Below are positions 30,320-38,497 of a stretch of DNA of 64,000 bases, piece after piece. The position numbers were made by a program, and so were the translations under genes. The stretch's first letter is position 1; every line of letters begins with the position of its first letter. The stretch comes from Pseudomonadota bacterium (lineage in GTDB: Bacteria; Pseudomonadota; Gammaproteobacteria; Burkholderiales; Burkholderiaceae_C): NCBI GenBank assembly GCA_018241185.1, contig JAFEEH010000237.1, positions 1 to 64,000 on the forward strand. Direction: 5' to 3'. A model generated the notes under the pieces. It was given only the letters and a program-made list of their open reading frames with translations. It was not told the origin of the DNA and did not search any database.

Positions 30320-30514
30320 TCACACCCCGAAGCGGCACCGCACGGCCACCGCGATCTCCGGATTGGCCTTCAGCGCTTCGGTGGCCACGTCGCCGGCGGC
30401 CTTGTCCGCGGCGAAGTGCAGGAAGCGGGTGTCGTTGTCGATGATCACCGGCCGGTCGAACTGGTCGTACTACGCGGCCACTGACGCACACCACACGCCT
30501 TGCGGCAGGATCAC
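30320..30514 (-). pseudogene. Small gene with an in-frame amber codon, coupled to the gene upstream
   Basis: The frame opens with a GTG that overlaps the stop of the 106-codon gene upstream (GTGA), reads MILPQGVWCASVAA, meets TAG at 30470-30472, then continues for 49 codons as YDQFDRPVIIDNDTRFLHFA ... ANPEIAVAVRCRFGV to a TGA. The continuation is protein-like rather than random G+C-rich frame, so a single nonsense change in a 64-residue protein is the simplest reading. I do not recognise the family. Alternatives are a sequencing error or reinitiation at the GTG of VIIDND. Confidence 0.55.
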
Positions 30515-30831
30515 AGCCCTTCGGGCCGCGCCGGGATGTCGCCCATCGCCTCGTCGTTGCGCAGTTCGCTCGCGGCCTTCAGCACGCCGAGCGACAGGCC
30601 GTCTTCCTGGCTCGCGAAGCCGCCGGCAATGCCTTCGAGCACGTTGGCCAGGGGCTGGTCGCCGTCGTTCTGCGCGATCAGGCTGAGGTTGAGCACGCGC
30701 GCGGCCATCTGCCGGTAGCTGACGGCGCCCGCCCGCTCCAGCACGGCGACGAGGTCGAGGTACAGCGCCAGTTGCAGATCGAAGACCAGCTTGTCGGTGA
30801 TCTTCAGGCCGTCGATGGGATCGTGCTCCAT
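30511..30831 (-). CDS. Conserved hypothetical small protein
   Basis: A 106-residue acidic, mostly helical protein: MEHDPIDGLKITDKLVFDLQ, LALYLDLVAVLERAGAVSYR, QMAARVLNLSLIAQNDGDQP, ending DIPARPEGL. It has no signal peptide or membrane segment and I recognise no named domain. The start is the first Met in a sensible context. Its stop codon overlaps the GTG start of the small amber-interrupted gene downstream, so the two were evidently one translationally coupled pair. Confidence 0.65.
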   Translation of the reverse strand: MEHDPIDGLKITDKLVFDLQLALYLDLVAVLERAGAVSYRQMAARVLNLSLIAQNDGDQPLANVLEGIAGGFASQEDGLSLGVLKAASELRNDEAMGDIPARPEGL

Positions 30832-30889
30832 GGTTCTCAATGCTCCCGCTGCTGGATGTGGTTGGGATGTTAGTGCGTCGACGTGACGC

Positions 30890-31648
30890 TCAGGCCGCGA
30901 TGGGCTGGCGTTGCCGCAGGGCTTCGTACAGGCACACGCCGCTCGCGACCGAGACGTTCAGGCTCTCGACCGCACCGGCCATGGGAATGCTGACCAGCTC
31001 GTCGCAGGTCTTGCGCGTGAGCTGGCGCATGCCCTGCCCTTCGGCGCCGAGCACCAGCGCCAGCGGGCGCTTGAAATCGCATTGGTAGAGCGTGCCGGGT
31101 GCGTCGTCGCTGGTGCCCACGCACCAGATGTTGCGCTCCTTCAGCTCGCCCAGCGTGCGCGCCAGGTTGGTGACCATGAAGTACGGCACCGTCTCGGCGG
31201 CACCGCTGGCGACCTTGGCCACGGTGGCGTTGATGCCGGCGGCGTGGTCCTTGGGCGCGATGACCGCATGGGCGCCGGCGCCGTCGGCCACGCGCAGGCA
31301 GGCGCCGAGGTTGTGCGGGTCGGTCACGCCGTCGAGCACCAGCAGCAGCGGCACCGTGCCCGCCGCCTCGAGGCCATCGAGCAGGTCGTCGAGCGAGTGG
31401 GTCTGGGCGATGGCCTCCACGCGCGCGGCCACGCCCTGGTGGCCGTGGCTGCCGGCCAGCTTGGCCAGGCGGATGCCGTCAGCCTCGATGAGGCGCACGC
31501 CGGCCTCCTGCGCGCGGGCGATGAACTGCTTCATGCGGGCATCGCGCCGGCTGGCATCGAAGAGCACCTCGATCACCGAGGCCGGTGAGGTCTTGAGCCG
31601 AACGCCAACGGCGTGGAAGCCGAAGATCACTTTGGGGGAGGAAGCCAT
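30890..31648 (-). CDS. rlmB: 23S rRNA (guanosine-2'-O-)-methyltransferase RlmB
   Basis: A 252-residue SPOUT/TrmH methyltransferase. Substrate-binding N-domain: SPKVIFGFHAVGVRLKTSPA. SpoU motifs: motif 1 LVLDGVTDPHNLGACLRVAD, motif 2 LALVLGAEGQGMRQLTRKTC, motif 3 VSIPMAGAVESLNVSVASGV. Methylates G2251 (E. coli numbering) of 23S rRNA in the peptidyl-transferase P loop. The usual upstream partner rnr is not present here. Confidence 0.95.
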   Translation of the reverse strand: MASSPKVIFGFHAVGVRLKTSPASVIEVLFDASRRDARMKQFIARAQEAGVRLIEADGIRLAKLAGSHGHQGVAARVEAIAQTHSLDDLLDGLEAAGTVPLLLVLDGVTDPHNLGACLRVADGAGAHAVIAPKDHAAGINATVAKVASGAAETVPYFMVTNLARTLGELKERNIWCVGTSDDAPGTLYQCDFKRPLALVLGAEGQGMRQLTRKTCDELVSIPMAGAVESLNVSVASGVCLYEALRQRQPIAA

Positions 31649-31706
31649 ATCGCGGCCGATTATCGAGGCAGCGCCTGGCCAACCATGTAGGCTGCCGGCA
31701 CCGGTG

Positions 31707-32687
31707 TCAGGCGATGGGCAACCCGCTCTCGGCTTGGCAAAGGCGGTCGTGCACGTTGCACAGCGCCTGGGTCTCGAAGGTGGTGCGGCCGGTCGCACCC
31801 ACCGCGCCGACGAACTCGCAGGCCGCATGACGCGCCGCCGCCTCCTCGTAACGCGCCACCCAGGCTTCGCGCTCAGGCAGGCGTCCGGGTGCCACCGGCC
31901 ACACGCCGGGGCGCGGGCGCAGGTGCTCGGCGATGCCGATGCGCCACGGCTTGGCGCTCACGCGGGCGCGAAAACAGTTCTGGTTGCGGCACATGCGGGC
32001 ATACACGGGGTCCGCGCCCAGGGCCTGAAAGCAGTCGGTGACCGCTGTCTCGCCCGGCGCGAAGGTCCGGTGCATGGCCAGCGCACGCAGCCCCGCGGGC
32101 GTGCGGTACAGGCGCAGGTGCCAGTCGGGGTGCTGGTGGATGAAGCGGTCGATGCGTGCACGAACCGCTTGCAACGGGTCGCGGCGCGAGTGCCCGACCT
32201 TCGCCTTCTCGGTGCGGACGCGCCAGAGGCCCACCGCCAGCACGCCGAGAAAGGCGACCAGCGCTGCCAGCCAGGACTTCGCCGCATAACCCGCCACGCC
32301 GCCGCCAAGAGCTGCCGCGCCGATGACGGTGAGCAGCGGCGAGCCCACGGGGGCCTCGTCGAAATCGACGTCCACGAAGAGCACGTCGGGCGTGTTCAGG
32401 CAGCGCGCCCCATAGCTGTTGCGGGTGACCACGGCATCGCCATGGCGCTCGACGATCTCCTCGCGGATCGGCAGGCCCTGCGCGCCGTTGTAGCCAGCCC
32501 TGCGTTCGCGGCGTTCCAGCGCCTCGCCCGCGGCAATGCGCTCGAAGGCGTCGCGTGTTCGCTGGTCGGCATGGGCTTGCGCGGCCGCCTGGCTTTCGTC
32601 GGACCAGCCGAATCGGCGCACGGTGATCTGGCGCCCGCCGCGGCGCTCCTGGATGCGGCCTTCGGCCCAGTGGGCGGGGACGATCAC
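31707..32687 (-). CDS. Conserved membrane protein of unknown function with a DVD motif
   Basis: A 326-residue protein. The N-terminal ~100 residues are soluble (RNSYGARCLNTPDVLFVDVD, then FDEAP). Two adjoining membrane segments follow (LTVIGAAALGGGVAGYAAKS, WLAALVAFLGVLAVGLW). The C-terminal ~150 residues contain DWHLRLYRTPAGLRALAMHR, MCRNQNCFRARVSAKPWRIG and several Cys. The strand VLFVDVDFD and the conserved-looking RLYRTPAGLRALAMH hint at a nucleotidyltransferase or primase-like fold, but I cannot assign it. The GTG start at 32687 overlaps the stop of the L7/L12-like gene (GTGA); a GTG five codons earlier is also possible. Certainly coupled to that gene. Confidence 0.72.
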   Translation of the reverse strand: MIVPAHWAEGRIQERRGGRQITVRRFGWSDESQAAAQAHADQRTRDAFERIAAGEALERRERRAGYNGAQGLPIREEIVERHGDAVVTRNSYGARCLNTPDVLFVDVDFDEAPVGSPLLTVIGAAALGGGVAGYAAKSWLAALVAFLGVLAVGLWRVRTEKAKVGHSRRDPLQAVRARIDRFIHQHPDWHLRLYRTPAGLRALAMHRTFAPGETAVTDCFQALGADPVYARMCRNQNCFRARVSAKPWRIGIAEHLRPRPGVWPVAPGRLPEREAWVARYEEAAARHAACEFVGAVGATGRTTFETQALCNVHDRLCQAESGLPIA

Positions 32688-33172
32688 CGGCCGAACAACC
32701 ACCAGGCCAGCAGCAGCCCGAGCAGCACCACGACGACCAGCGCGGCGCGGCTGCCGCCGCTGCGCACGCGGCCGGGCTCGTGCAGCGGATCGAAGGTGGC
32801 GCCGGCGCTGGCCAGGCCGGGCACGGAGCCATCGGCCGTGCGGGCCGCATCGACGAGGTCCTTCGCCTCCTTGAGGCCCAGGCCGGTGGCTTCACGGGTG
32901 AGCTTGATCGCTTCGATGACCTGGCCGCGCTGCAGTGCGGCGCGCGCCACGGCGGGCAGCGCCGATGCGGGCGTGGGGCGGCCATGCAGCAGCGCGTCGA
33001 AGTCGTCCGCGGCGCCCACTGCCTGCACGTCGGCGTCGCCGTTCGCGTAGCGCTCGACCAGTTCCTTCGACTCCTTGAGGCCCAGGCCGGTCGCCTCGCG
33101 CGTGCGCTTGATGGCGTCGATGAGGTCGCCGCGTTCCAGGGCGGCGATGGCGTCGGGGAGTGGTCGGGTCAT
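32684..33172 (-). CDS. Membrane-anchored protein with two L7/L12 C-terminal-domain-like repeats
   Basis: A 162-residue protein. Two segments resemble the factor-binding helix of ribosomal protein L7/L12: [20 protein letters not shown] (about residues 18-37) and [20 protein letters not shown] (about 85-104). After a Gly/Ser linker it ends in one membrane segment ([19 protein letters not shown]). So the L7/L12-like units would face the cytoplasm, tethered at the inner membrane. L7/L12-CTD-like repeats are known in uncharacterised bacterial proteins. Stop overlaps the start of the unknown membrane protein downstream. Confidence 0.82.
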   Translation of the reverse strand: MTRPLPDAIAALERGDLIDAIKRTREATGLGLKESKELVERYANGDADVQAVGAADDFDALLHGRPTPASALPAVARAALQRGQVIEAIKLTREATGLGLKEAKDLVDAARTADGSVPGLASAGATFDPLHEPGRVRSGGSRAALVVVVLLGLLLAWWLFGR

Positions 33173-33194
33173 GGTGCGTGCGGTGCCTGGCGCC

Positions 33195-33971
33195 TCAAGG
33201 CGCTACGGAATTGATAGCTGCTTGCGCACTATCCACGGGCGTTTCAGGCCAATTTGGCTTGGAAATCTCGTTGCTGGCCACACGGCCCGCCTCGATGGTG
33301 ATGCGGCGCTCGCACTGGGCCGCAATGCCGCGGTCGTGCGTGACCAGCACGAGCGTGGTGCCCAGTTCGCGGTTGAGGTCGAACATCAGCCGCATCACCT
33401 GCTCACCGGTGGCGAAGTCCAGGCTGCCCGTGGGTTCGTCGGCCAGCAGCAGCTGCGGCTGGACGACGAAGGCGCGCGCCAGTGCCACGCGCTGCTGCTC
33501 GCCGCCAGAGAGCACCTTGGGGTAGTGCGACAGGCGCTGGCCCAGGCCGACGCGGCCCAGCATCTCGGTGGCGGCCTTGCGGGCCGTCCGTTGCACGTCG
33601 GAGCGGTCGGAAAGCTCCAAAGGCAGCATCACGTTCTCGAGCGCGGTCAGGTTGCCCAGCAACTGGAAACTCTGGAACACGAAACCGATCTGTCTGGCAC
33701 GCAGGGCGGCGCGTTCGTCCTCATCGATGGCGAAGAGGTCGTCGCCCGCGATGCGCACGGTGCCTCGGGAGGGCACGTCCAGCCCGGCCACGATGGACAG
33801 CAGCGTGCTCTTGCCCGACCCCGAGGCACCGACGATGGCGGCCGTCTCCCGCGCGCCGAGGGTGAAATCGATGTCGCGCAGAATGTCCAGCGTGCCCGCC
33901 GAATCGGTGACGGACTTGAACACATGCTCGACGCTGACGATCGGCGATGCGGAAGCGGGGCTCGAAGACAT
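33195..33971 (-). CDS. ABC transporter ATP-binding protein (YbbA/LolD type)
   Basis: A 258-residue ATPase: Walker [12 protein letters not shown]-loop [20 protein letters not shown], signature [20 protein letters not shown], Walker [14 protein letters not shown]-loop VTHD. It resembles YbbA, which pairs with a YbbP permease; it is divergent from the tesA-like gene just as ybbA is in E. coli. No permease gene is adjacent. The last ~21 residues ([19 protein letters not shown]) are read from dispersed repeat R7, so the original C-terminus has been replaced or extended. Confidence 0.92.
   Translation of the reverse strand: MSSSPASASPIVSVEHVFKSVTDSAGTLDILRDIDFTLGARETAAIVGASGSGKSTLLSIVAGLDVPSRGTVRIAGDDLFAIDEDERAALRARQIGFVFQSFQLLGNLTALENVMLPLELSDRSDVQRTARKAATEMLGRVGLGQRLSHYPKVLSGGEQQRVALARAFVVQPQLLLADEPTGSLDFATGEQVMRLMFDLNRELGTTLVLVTHDRGIAAQCERRITIEAGRVASNEISKPNWPETPVDSAQAAINSVAP
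33201..33262 (+). repeat. Dispersed ~60-bp hairpin repeat, copy R7, inside the ABC ATPase gene
   Basis: Forward copy: GCTACGGAATTGATAGCTGC, TTGCGCACTATCCACGGGCG, TTTCAGGCCAATTTGGCTTG. It overlaps the 3' end of the minus-strand ATPase gene and is translated as about residues 237-257. The stop codon lies just outside the repeat. Confidence 0.92.
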
Positions 33972-33995
33972 GAAAGGATGCAAGTGATCGGCTGG

Positions 33996-34667
33996 ATGAA
34001 TCGACGTGACTTTAGCCTGCGCAGCGCGATCGCCGCGCTGGCGGCCGGCGCCGTGGGGTCTTCCGCCTGGGCGCAGGCCCCGGCGGCGCCCGCACCCGTA
34101 CGGCCGCTGGTCCTGGTGGTGGGCGACTCGCTCTCGGCCGAGTACGGCCTCAAGCGGGGCGACGGCTGGGTGCCGCTGCTGCAGAAGCGCCTGGCCGAGC
34201 AGAAGGTCAAGGCTGGCGTGGTCAACGCCAGCATCAGCGGCGACACCACCTCGGGTGGCCGCGCGCGGCTGCCGGGCCTGCTGGCGCAGCACAAGCCCGA
34301 CATCGTGGTGCTGGAGCTGGGCGCCAATGACGCGCTGCGCGGCCTGCCCTTGCCCAGCACCGAGGACAACCTGACGCAGATGACCCGCGCCGCGCAGGCC
34401 GCAGGCGCCAAGGTGCTGCTGGTCGGCATCCAGGTGCCGCCCAACTACGGCACCGATTACACCCGCCGATTCGGCGACGTGTTCCCGAAGGTGGCAGCGG
34501 CGACGAAATCGGCGCTGGTGCCCTTCCTGCTCAAGAACGTGGCCGATGCGCCCGATGCGCCGAACCTCTTCCAGGCCGACCGAATCCACCCGCTGGCGGT
34601 GGCGCAGCCGCGCATGCTGGACAACGTGTGGCCCGAGTTGCGCAAGCTCATCCAGGGTGTGCGTTGA
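33996..34667 (+). CDS. tesA: SGNH-family arylesterase/lysophospholipase (TesA-like), Tat signal
   Basis: A 223-residue secreted hydrolase. The N-terminus NRRDFSLRSAIAALAAGAVG carries a twin-arginine motif (RRDFSLR) and an AWA cleavage site. SGNH blocks: I, VVGDSLSAEYGL (Ser); II, GDTTSGG (Gly); III, LELGANDALRG (Asn); V, ADRIHP (Asp-His). Homologous to E. coli TesA, an acyl-CoA thioesterase/lysophospholipase/arylesterase of the periplasm. Divergent from the YbbA-type ATPase gene. An in-frame ATG at 33978 is an alternative start. Confidence 0.9.
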   Translation: MNRRDFSLRSAIAALAAGAVGSSAWAQAPAAPAPVRPLVLVVGDSLSAEYGLKRGDGWVPLLQKRLAEQKVKAGVVNASISGDTTSGGRARLPGLLAQHKPDIVVLELGANDALRGLPLPSTEDNLTQMTRAAQAAGAKVLLVGIQVPPNYGTDYTRRFGDVFPKVAAATKSALVPFLLKNVADAPDAPNLFQADRIHPLAVAQPRMLDNVWPELRKLIQGVR

Positions 34668-35338
34668 TGCAGATGCACCATCCGACCATGACGCCCGACA
34701 CCGCGAGCCAACGCTTCGATCGCGAGGCGCAGGAATGGGACCAGCGCCCCACCTCGCTGCAACTCGCCCCCGTGGCTGGGCGCCTGCTCGCCCAGGTGCA
34801 CTTCGGCGCCCATGACCACGTGCTCGACTTCGGCGCCGGCACCGGCCTGCTGGCCACCGCCGTCGCGCCGCAGGTGGCCCGGGTCACGGCGCTGGACACC
34901 TCGGCCGGAATGCTGGCCGTGCTGCGCGACAAGGGCCTCCACAACATCGACACGCTTCAGCAGGACATCTTCGAGGGCTTGCCGGATCGCTACGACGCCA
35001 TCGTCAGCTGCATGGCCCTGCACCACGTGGCCGACACGGCGGGCCTCTTCAGGGAATTTGCCCGCGCGCTCGTGCCTGGCGGACAGATCGCGCTGGTCGA
35101 CCTTTACGCGGAGGACGGCAGCTTCCACGGCGACAACGTGGCCAAGGGGGTGCAGCATTTCGGATTCGAGCCCGCGATGCTCGAGGACATCGCCCACGCG
35201 GCCGGCCTGACACAGATCGGCTTCAGCAAGATCGCGCAAGTGCACCGAAGCAACGGCCGCAGCTACCCCCTGTTCCTGATGACCGGCCATCGGGACGCGG
35301 GCGCCGGCGACTTGCCCAAGGCCAGCGACGCGGCCTGA
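34667..35338 (+). CDS. Class I SAM-dependent methyltransferase (UbiE-like)
   Basis: A 223-residue methyltransferase: motif I VLDFGAGTGLLATAV, ALDTSAGMLAVLRDKGLHN, motif II YDAIVSCMALHHVADTAGLF, then REFARALVPGGQIALVDLY. This is the UbiE/COQ5-like arrangement of many small-molecule methyltransferases. Its ATG overlaps the tesA stop (TGATG), so the two are coupled. The substrate is not identifiable. A bidirectional terminator follows. Confidence 0.9.
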   Translation: MQMHHPTMTPDTASQRFDREAQEWDQRPTSLQLAPVAGRLLAQVHFGAHDHVLDFGAGTGLLATAVAPQVARVTALDTSAGMLAVLRDKGLHNIDTLQQDIFEGLPDRYDAIVSCMALHHVADTAGLFREFARALVPGGQIALVDLYAEDGSFHGDNVAKGVQHFGFEPAMLEDIAHAAGLTQIGFSKIAQVHRSNGRSYPLFLMTGHRDAGAGDLPKASDAA

Positions 35339-35359
35339 CGACCGGCAGGCCAAGAAAAA

Positions 35360-35391
35360 GCCGCTGCGGGCACGGCCGGCAGCGGCGTTTT
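35360..35391. terminator. Bidirectional intrinsic terminator
   Basis: GCCGCTGC ... GCAGCGGC, an 8-bp stem with an 11-nt loop, followed by GTTTT on the plus strand and by TTTTTCTT on the minus strand. It serves the methyltransferase gene and the convergent small Lys-rich gene. Confidence 0.85.
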
Positions 35392-35429
35392 GTGGAGGGC
35401 CGGCCCGCAGGGGCTGGCCAGGCGAGTGT

Positions 35430-35633
35430 TCAGTCGCCCTTGGCGGGCGTCCCGGGGCTCGCGGGGGCTTCCTGCGCCGGGGGCGCCGCATCGGTGTCGG
35501 CTTCGCCGGATGCATCGTCCGGGCTGTTCGGATTGAGTTTGCGTTCGGCCTTGGCGCGCAGCTTTTCTTCCTTCTTCTTCTTCTTGGCGAGCTCCTTCTG
35601 GCGCTTCTCGTATCCGTAGTTGGGTGTGGCCAC
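35430..35633 (-). CDS. Small Lys-rich conserved protein
   Basis: A 67-residue protein starting at GTG: NYGYEKRQKELAKKKKKEEK followed by LRAKAERKLNPNSPD and an acidic/Pro-Ala tail. The YGYEKRQKELAKKKKKEEK core is a short basic helix that I have seen in small Burkholderiales proteins of unknown function. No membrane segment. It could be nucleic-acid-associated given its charge, but this is only inference. Followed by a bidirectional terminator. Confidence 0.7.
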   Translation of the reverse strand: MATPNYGYEKRQKELAKKKKKEEKLRAKAERKLNPNSPDDASGEADTDAAPPAQEAPASPGTPAKGD

Positions 35634-35732
35634 TTTGGCTCCTGTGTCGATGTGCCCCTGGAAGTGGGGCCGCCCTGCGGTGCAATGTAAGCGATAAAAC
35701 CGGCCCCGCCTACGCAGGGGCGGCGCCCGCGC

Positions 35733-36926
35733 TCAGAGCCGGGCCAGCGCCTGCGCGAGGTCGGCGCGCAGGTCGTCCGCGTCCTCCAGGCCGATGGAAA
35801 AGCGCACCAGCGTGCCCTTGTGCGGCCAGCGCGCCACCGAGGCGTCGCGCATCAGGCCGATGTCGTAGGGCACGACGAGGCTGGTCGGGCCGCCCCATGA
35901 ATAGCCCAACCGGAAGAGCTGCAGACTGTCGCAGAAGCGGTCGACCGATTCGGTGCCGTAGCGCTCGTGGAAGACGATGGAGAACAGTCCGGCGGCCAGG
36001 TCGGTCGGGCCGCACAGCGCCTTCCAGTGCGCATGGCCCGGCGAGCCTTCCAGCGCCGGGTGCAACACCTGCGCCACTTCCTCGCGCTCGGCCAGCCAGT
36101 GCGCCAGCTCGCGCGCCGCGCGGTCGTGCGCCGCATAGCGCAGCGGCAGGCTGGGCAGCGAGCGCAGCACGGCCTCGACGTCGTTCGCGCCCACGCCATA
36201 GCCCATGCGCATGTGGGCGAGCTTGAGCTTCAAGTGCAGCGCCGCATCGCGCGTGACCACGCTGCCCATCAGCACGTCACCGCCACCGCTCGGATACTTG
36301 GTGAGTGCGTGGACCGAGATGTCGACGCCCTCGCCACTGGCCGCCAGGTCGAAGGGGTCGAAGGCCAGTCCCGCTCCCCAGGTGTTGTCCAGGGCCACCA
36401 GCACGCCGCGCGCGCGGCAGGCGGCGACCAGCGCGCGCAGGTCGGGAAATTCCATGGTCACCGAGCCGGGTGCCTCGACCCACACCAGACGGGTGCGCTC
36501 CGAGATCCTGGCGGTCAGATCGGCTGCATCCATCGCGTCGTAGAGCCGGTGCGTGATGCCGAAGTTGGCCAGCTCGCCGGTGGCCAGTGCCTTGTTGGGG
36601 CCGTAGGCGTTGTCGGGGATGAGCACCTCGTCGCCGCGCTTGAGCAGCGCGAAGTCCGTCAGCGCGATCGACGCGAGCCCGCTGGGCACCAGCAGGCATT
36701 CGGCGCCGCCCTCGAGCGTCGCGAGGCGCTCCTCCAGCGTGAAGGTGGTGGGCGTGCCGTGCAGCCCGTAGGTGTAGCCGGCCTTCGTACGCCAGTCCCG
36801 CGCCCGCATGGCCGCCACATCCTTGAAGAAGACGGTGGACGCCTTGAAGACGCCGATTTGCGGTGCCTCGAAGGTGTCGGGCGGGGTGTAGGGGTGGTGG
36901 ATCAGATCGGTCGCGGACTTCGTCAT
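35733..36926 (-). CDS. metC: Cystathionine beta-lyase-like PLP enzyme
   Basis: A 397-residue Cys/Met-metabolism PLP enzyme. It has GLHGTPTTFTLEERLATLEG (substrate/PLP loop), LVPSGLASIALTDFALLKRG, VWVEAPGSVTMEFPDLRALV, VALDNTWGAGLAFDPFDLAA (Asp to the pyridine N) and the Schiff-base Lys in DISVHALTKYPSGGGDVLMG. The C-terminal GYSWGGPTSLVVPYD fits the beta-lyase branch. It cleaves cystathionine to homocysteine, pyruvate and ammonia in methionine synthesis. Divergent from the hydrolase gene at 36995. Confidence 0.92.
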   Translation of the reverse strand: MTKSATDLIHHPYTPPDTFEAPQIGVFKASTVFFKDVAAMRARDWRTKAGYTYGLHGTPTTFTLEERLATLEGGAECLLVPSGLASIALTDFALLKRGDEVLIPDNAYGPNKALATGELANFGITHRLYDAMDAADLTARISERTRLVWVEAPGSVTMEFPDLRALVAACRARGVLVALDNTWGAGLAFDPFDLAASGEGVDISVHALTKYPSGGGDVLMGSVVTRDAALHLKLKLAHMRMGYGVGANDVEAVLRSLPSLPLRYAAHDRAARELAHWLAEREEVAQVLHPALEGSPGHAHWKALCGPTDLAAGLFSIVFHERYGTESVDRFCDSLQLFRLGYSWGGPTSLVVPYDIGLMRDASVARWPHKGTLVRFSIGLEDADDLRADLAQALARL

Positions 36927-36994
36927 GCGGCGATCCTAGCCCGGATGCCCGTGCGTCCCGACCGCAGCCCCATGCCGCGCGGCACAATGCGTCG

Positions 36995-37870
36995 ATGTCT
37001 TTGCCCCTGCCCCACGGTTTCGAGAGCCTGCAGGCGATCGACGATGCCTACAACCCGCGCGTGCGTGTCACGGACGTCGATGCCGCGCTACGGCACCAGA
37101 CACAGCGCAGCACGCAGGCACAACGCGAGCTGCCCTACCGCGCCGGCGTGCCGTACGGCGCGACACTGGCAGAAACCGTCGACATCGTGCCCGCCCGGCG
37201 GCCCAGCGCGCCGGTCTTCCTCTTCATCCACGGCGGGTACTGGCGCGCGAACGCCGCGCGCGATTTCGCTCAGGTGGCCTTCGGCCCGAATGCCATGGAC
37301 TTCACCACGGTCCTGGTCGACTACGCCCTGTGCCCCGCCGTCACGCTGGACGAGATCGTGCGCCAGGTGCGCGCAGCGGCCGCCTGGGTGCTGCGCCACA
37401 TCGGCGAGCACGGCGGCGACCCCCAACGCGTGGTGATCGGCGGCCACTCGGCGGGCGGCCACCTGGGCGCGATGCTGCTGAACACGCCGTGGCACGCGCA
37501 GTACGGGCTGCCGGACGATCCTTTCGTCGGCGCGGTGCTGGTCAGCGGCCTGTACGACATCGCACCCCTGCGCTACAGCTACCTGCAGCCGGCCATCCAG
37601 CTGGACGATGGCATCGTGGCGCGCAACACGCCGCTGCACTTCGTGCGACCTTGCCGCACGCCGGTGCTGCTGACCTGGGGCGGCCTGGAGCAGCCGGCCT
37701 TCGAGCAGCAGTCCACGCGCATGCTCCAGGCCTGGCGCGCGGCAGGCAATGCGGGCGAGCTGATGCCGCAGCCGGGTGCCGATCACCTCAGTGCGATCCA
37801 CGGCTTCGAGGACGAAGGCAGCCCGCTGTGCGCGGCGATGCGGCGGATGGCGGGCGCTGCGTCTGCCTAG
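36995..37870 (+). CDS. Alpha/beta hydrolase (kynurenine formamidase/esterase-like)
   Basis: A 291-residue hydrolase of the hormone-sensitive-lipase-like type. It has the oxyanion motif FLFIHGGYWRANAARDFAQV, nucleophile elbow VVIGGHSAGGHLGAMLLNTP (GHSAGG), SGLYDIAPLR and catalytic-His region GADHLSAIHGF. The HGGYWR start and DYALCPAVTLDEIVRQVRAA resemble arylformamidases (KynB-like) and related esterases. No tryptophan-catabolic genes are nearby, so the substrate remains open. Confidence 0.88.
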   Translation: MSLPLPHGFESLQAIDDAYNPRVRVTDVDAALRHQTQRSTQAQRELPYRAGVPYGATLAETVDIVPARRPSAPVFLFIHGGYWRANAARDFAQVAFGPNAMDFTTVLVDYALCPAVTLDEIVRQVRAAAAWVLRHIGEHGGDPQRVVIGGHSAGGHLGAMLLNTPWHAQYGLPDDPFVGAVLVSGLYDIAPLRYSYLQPAIQLDDGIVARNTPLHFVRPCRTPVLLTWGGLEQPAFEQQSTRMLQAWRAAGNAGELMPQPGADHLSAIHGFEDEGSPLCAAMRRMAGAASA

Positions 37871-37910
37871 CACCGAGCGCCGGACCGCCTGAGCTCCACC
37901 CCACGAAAAA

Positions 37911-37935
37911 GCCGCTCCTGGGAGCGGCTTTCTTC
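37911..37935. terminator. Bidirectional intrinsic terminator
   Basis: GCCGCTC-CTGG-GAGCGGC with TTTCTTC on the plus side and TTTTTCG on the minus side, between the convergent hydrolase and phosphoribosyltransferase genes. Confidence 0.9.
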
Positions 37936-37961
37936 AGCGTCGCCGGACGCACGCCAGGCCG

Positions 37962-38486
37962 TCAGACCGACCACTTCGCGATCAGCTTCTCCGGCGTCAT
38001 GTTGTCGTAGCCCTCGAAGGGCTGATGGATCCAGGGGTTGGTCGGCAGGAACTCCACCGAGTAGTCGGGCGTGAAGTTCGACAGGCCCTTGGTCCACAGC
38101 ACCGCACTGCGCAGCTCGGTGATGGGCGCGTACTTGGTCTTGAGCAGCTCGACCACGGCATTGAGCGTGTGGCCCGAGTCCGCCAGGTCGTCGACCAGCA
38201 GCACCTTGCCCGCGATCTCGCCCTTGGGGGTGGTGATGTAGTGGGCGATGTCGAGGTGGCCCTGGACCGTGCCGGCCTCGGCGCGGTAGGAGCTGGTCGA
38301 CATGATGGCCAGCGGCTTGTCGAAGATGCGCGACAGCACATCGCCCGGCCGCATGCCGCCACGCGCCAGGCACAGGATGTTGTCGAACTCCCAGCCCGAC
38401 TGGTGCACCTTGATCGCGAGCTTCTCGATCAGGTTGTGGTACTCGTCATAACTGACGTAAAGGTGCTTGCCGTCTTCGGTCAACAT
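37962..38486 (-). CDS. Phosphoribosyltransferase (Gpt/xanthine-guanine type)
   Basis: A 174-residue type I PRTase with FDNILCLARGGMRPGDVLSR near the N-terminus, the PRPP-binding loop VLLVDDLADSGHTLNAVVEL and the C-terminal NPWIHQPFEGYDNMTPEKLI. It salvages purine bases with PRPP. Located downstream of purA on the same strand, consistent with purine metabolism, but the gap carries a large hairpin (H2) and a dispersed repeat (R8). AGGAG in the sequence AGGAGCAAACGCCCC precedes the ATG. Confidence 0.92.
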   Translation of the reverse strand: MLTEDGKHLYVSYDEYHNLIEKLAIKVHQSGWEFDNILCLARGGMRPGDVLSRIFDKPLAIMSTSSYRAEAGTVQGHLDIAHYITTPKGEIAGKVLLVDDLADSGHTLNAVVELLKTKYAPITELRSAVLWTKGLSNFTPDYSVEFLPTNPWIHQPFEGYDNMTPEKLIAKWSV

Positions 38487-38497
38487 GGGGCGTTTGC

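Noticed and set aside
30470..30472. Amber codon read as pyrrolysine or a programmed recoding site
   Set aside because: Nothing nearby suggests pyl genes or a recoding structure; a nonsense mutation or sequencing error is simpler.
30171..30494. 107-codon minus-strand frame beginning MVCVSGRVVRPV
   Set aside because: Its composition is low-complexity Arg/Gly, and the other frame in the same place gives a protein-like sequence that starts by exact GTGA overlap with the upstream gene.
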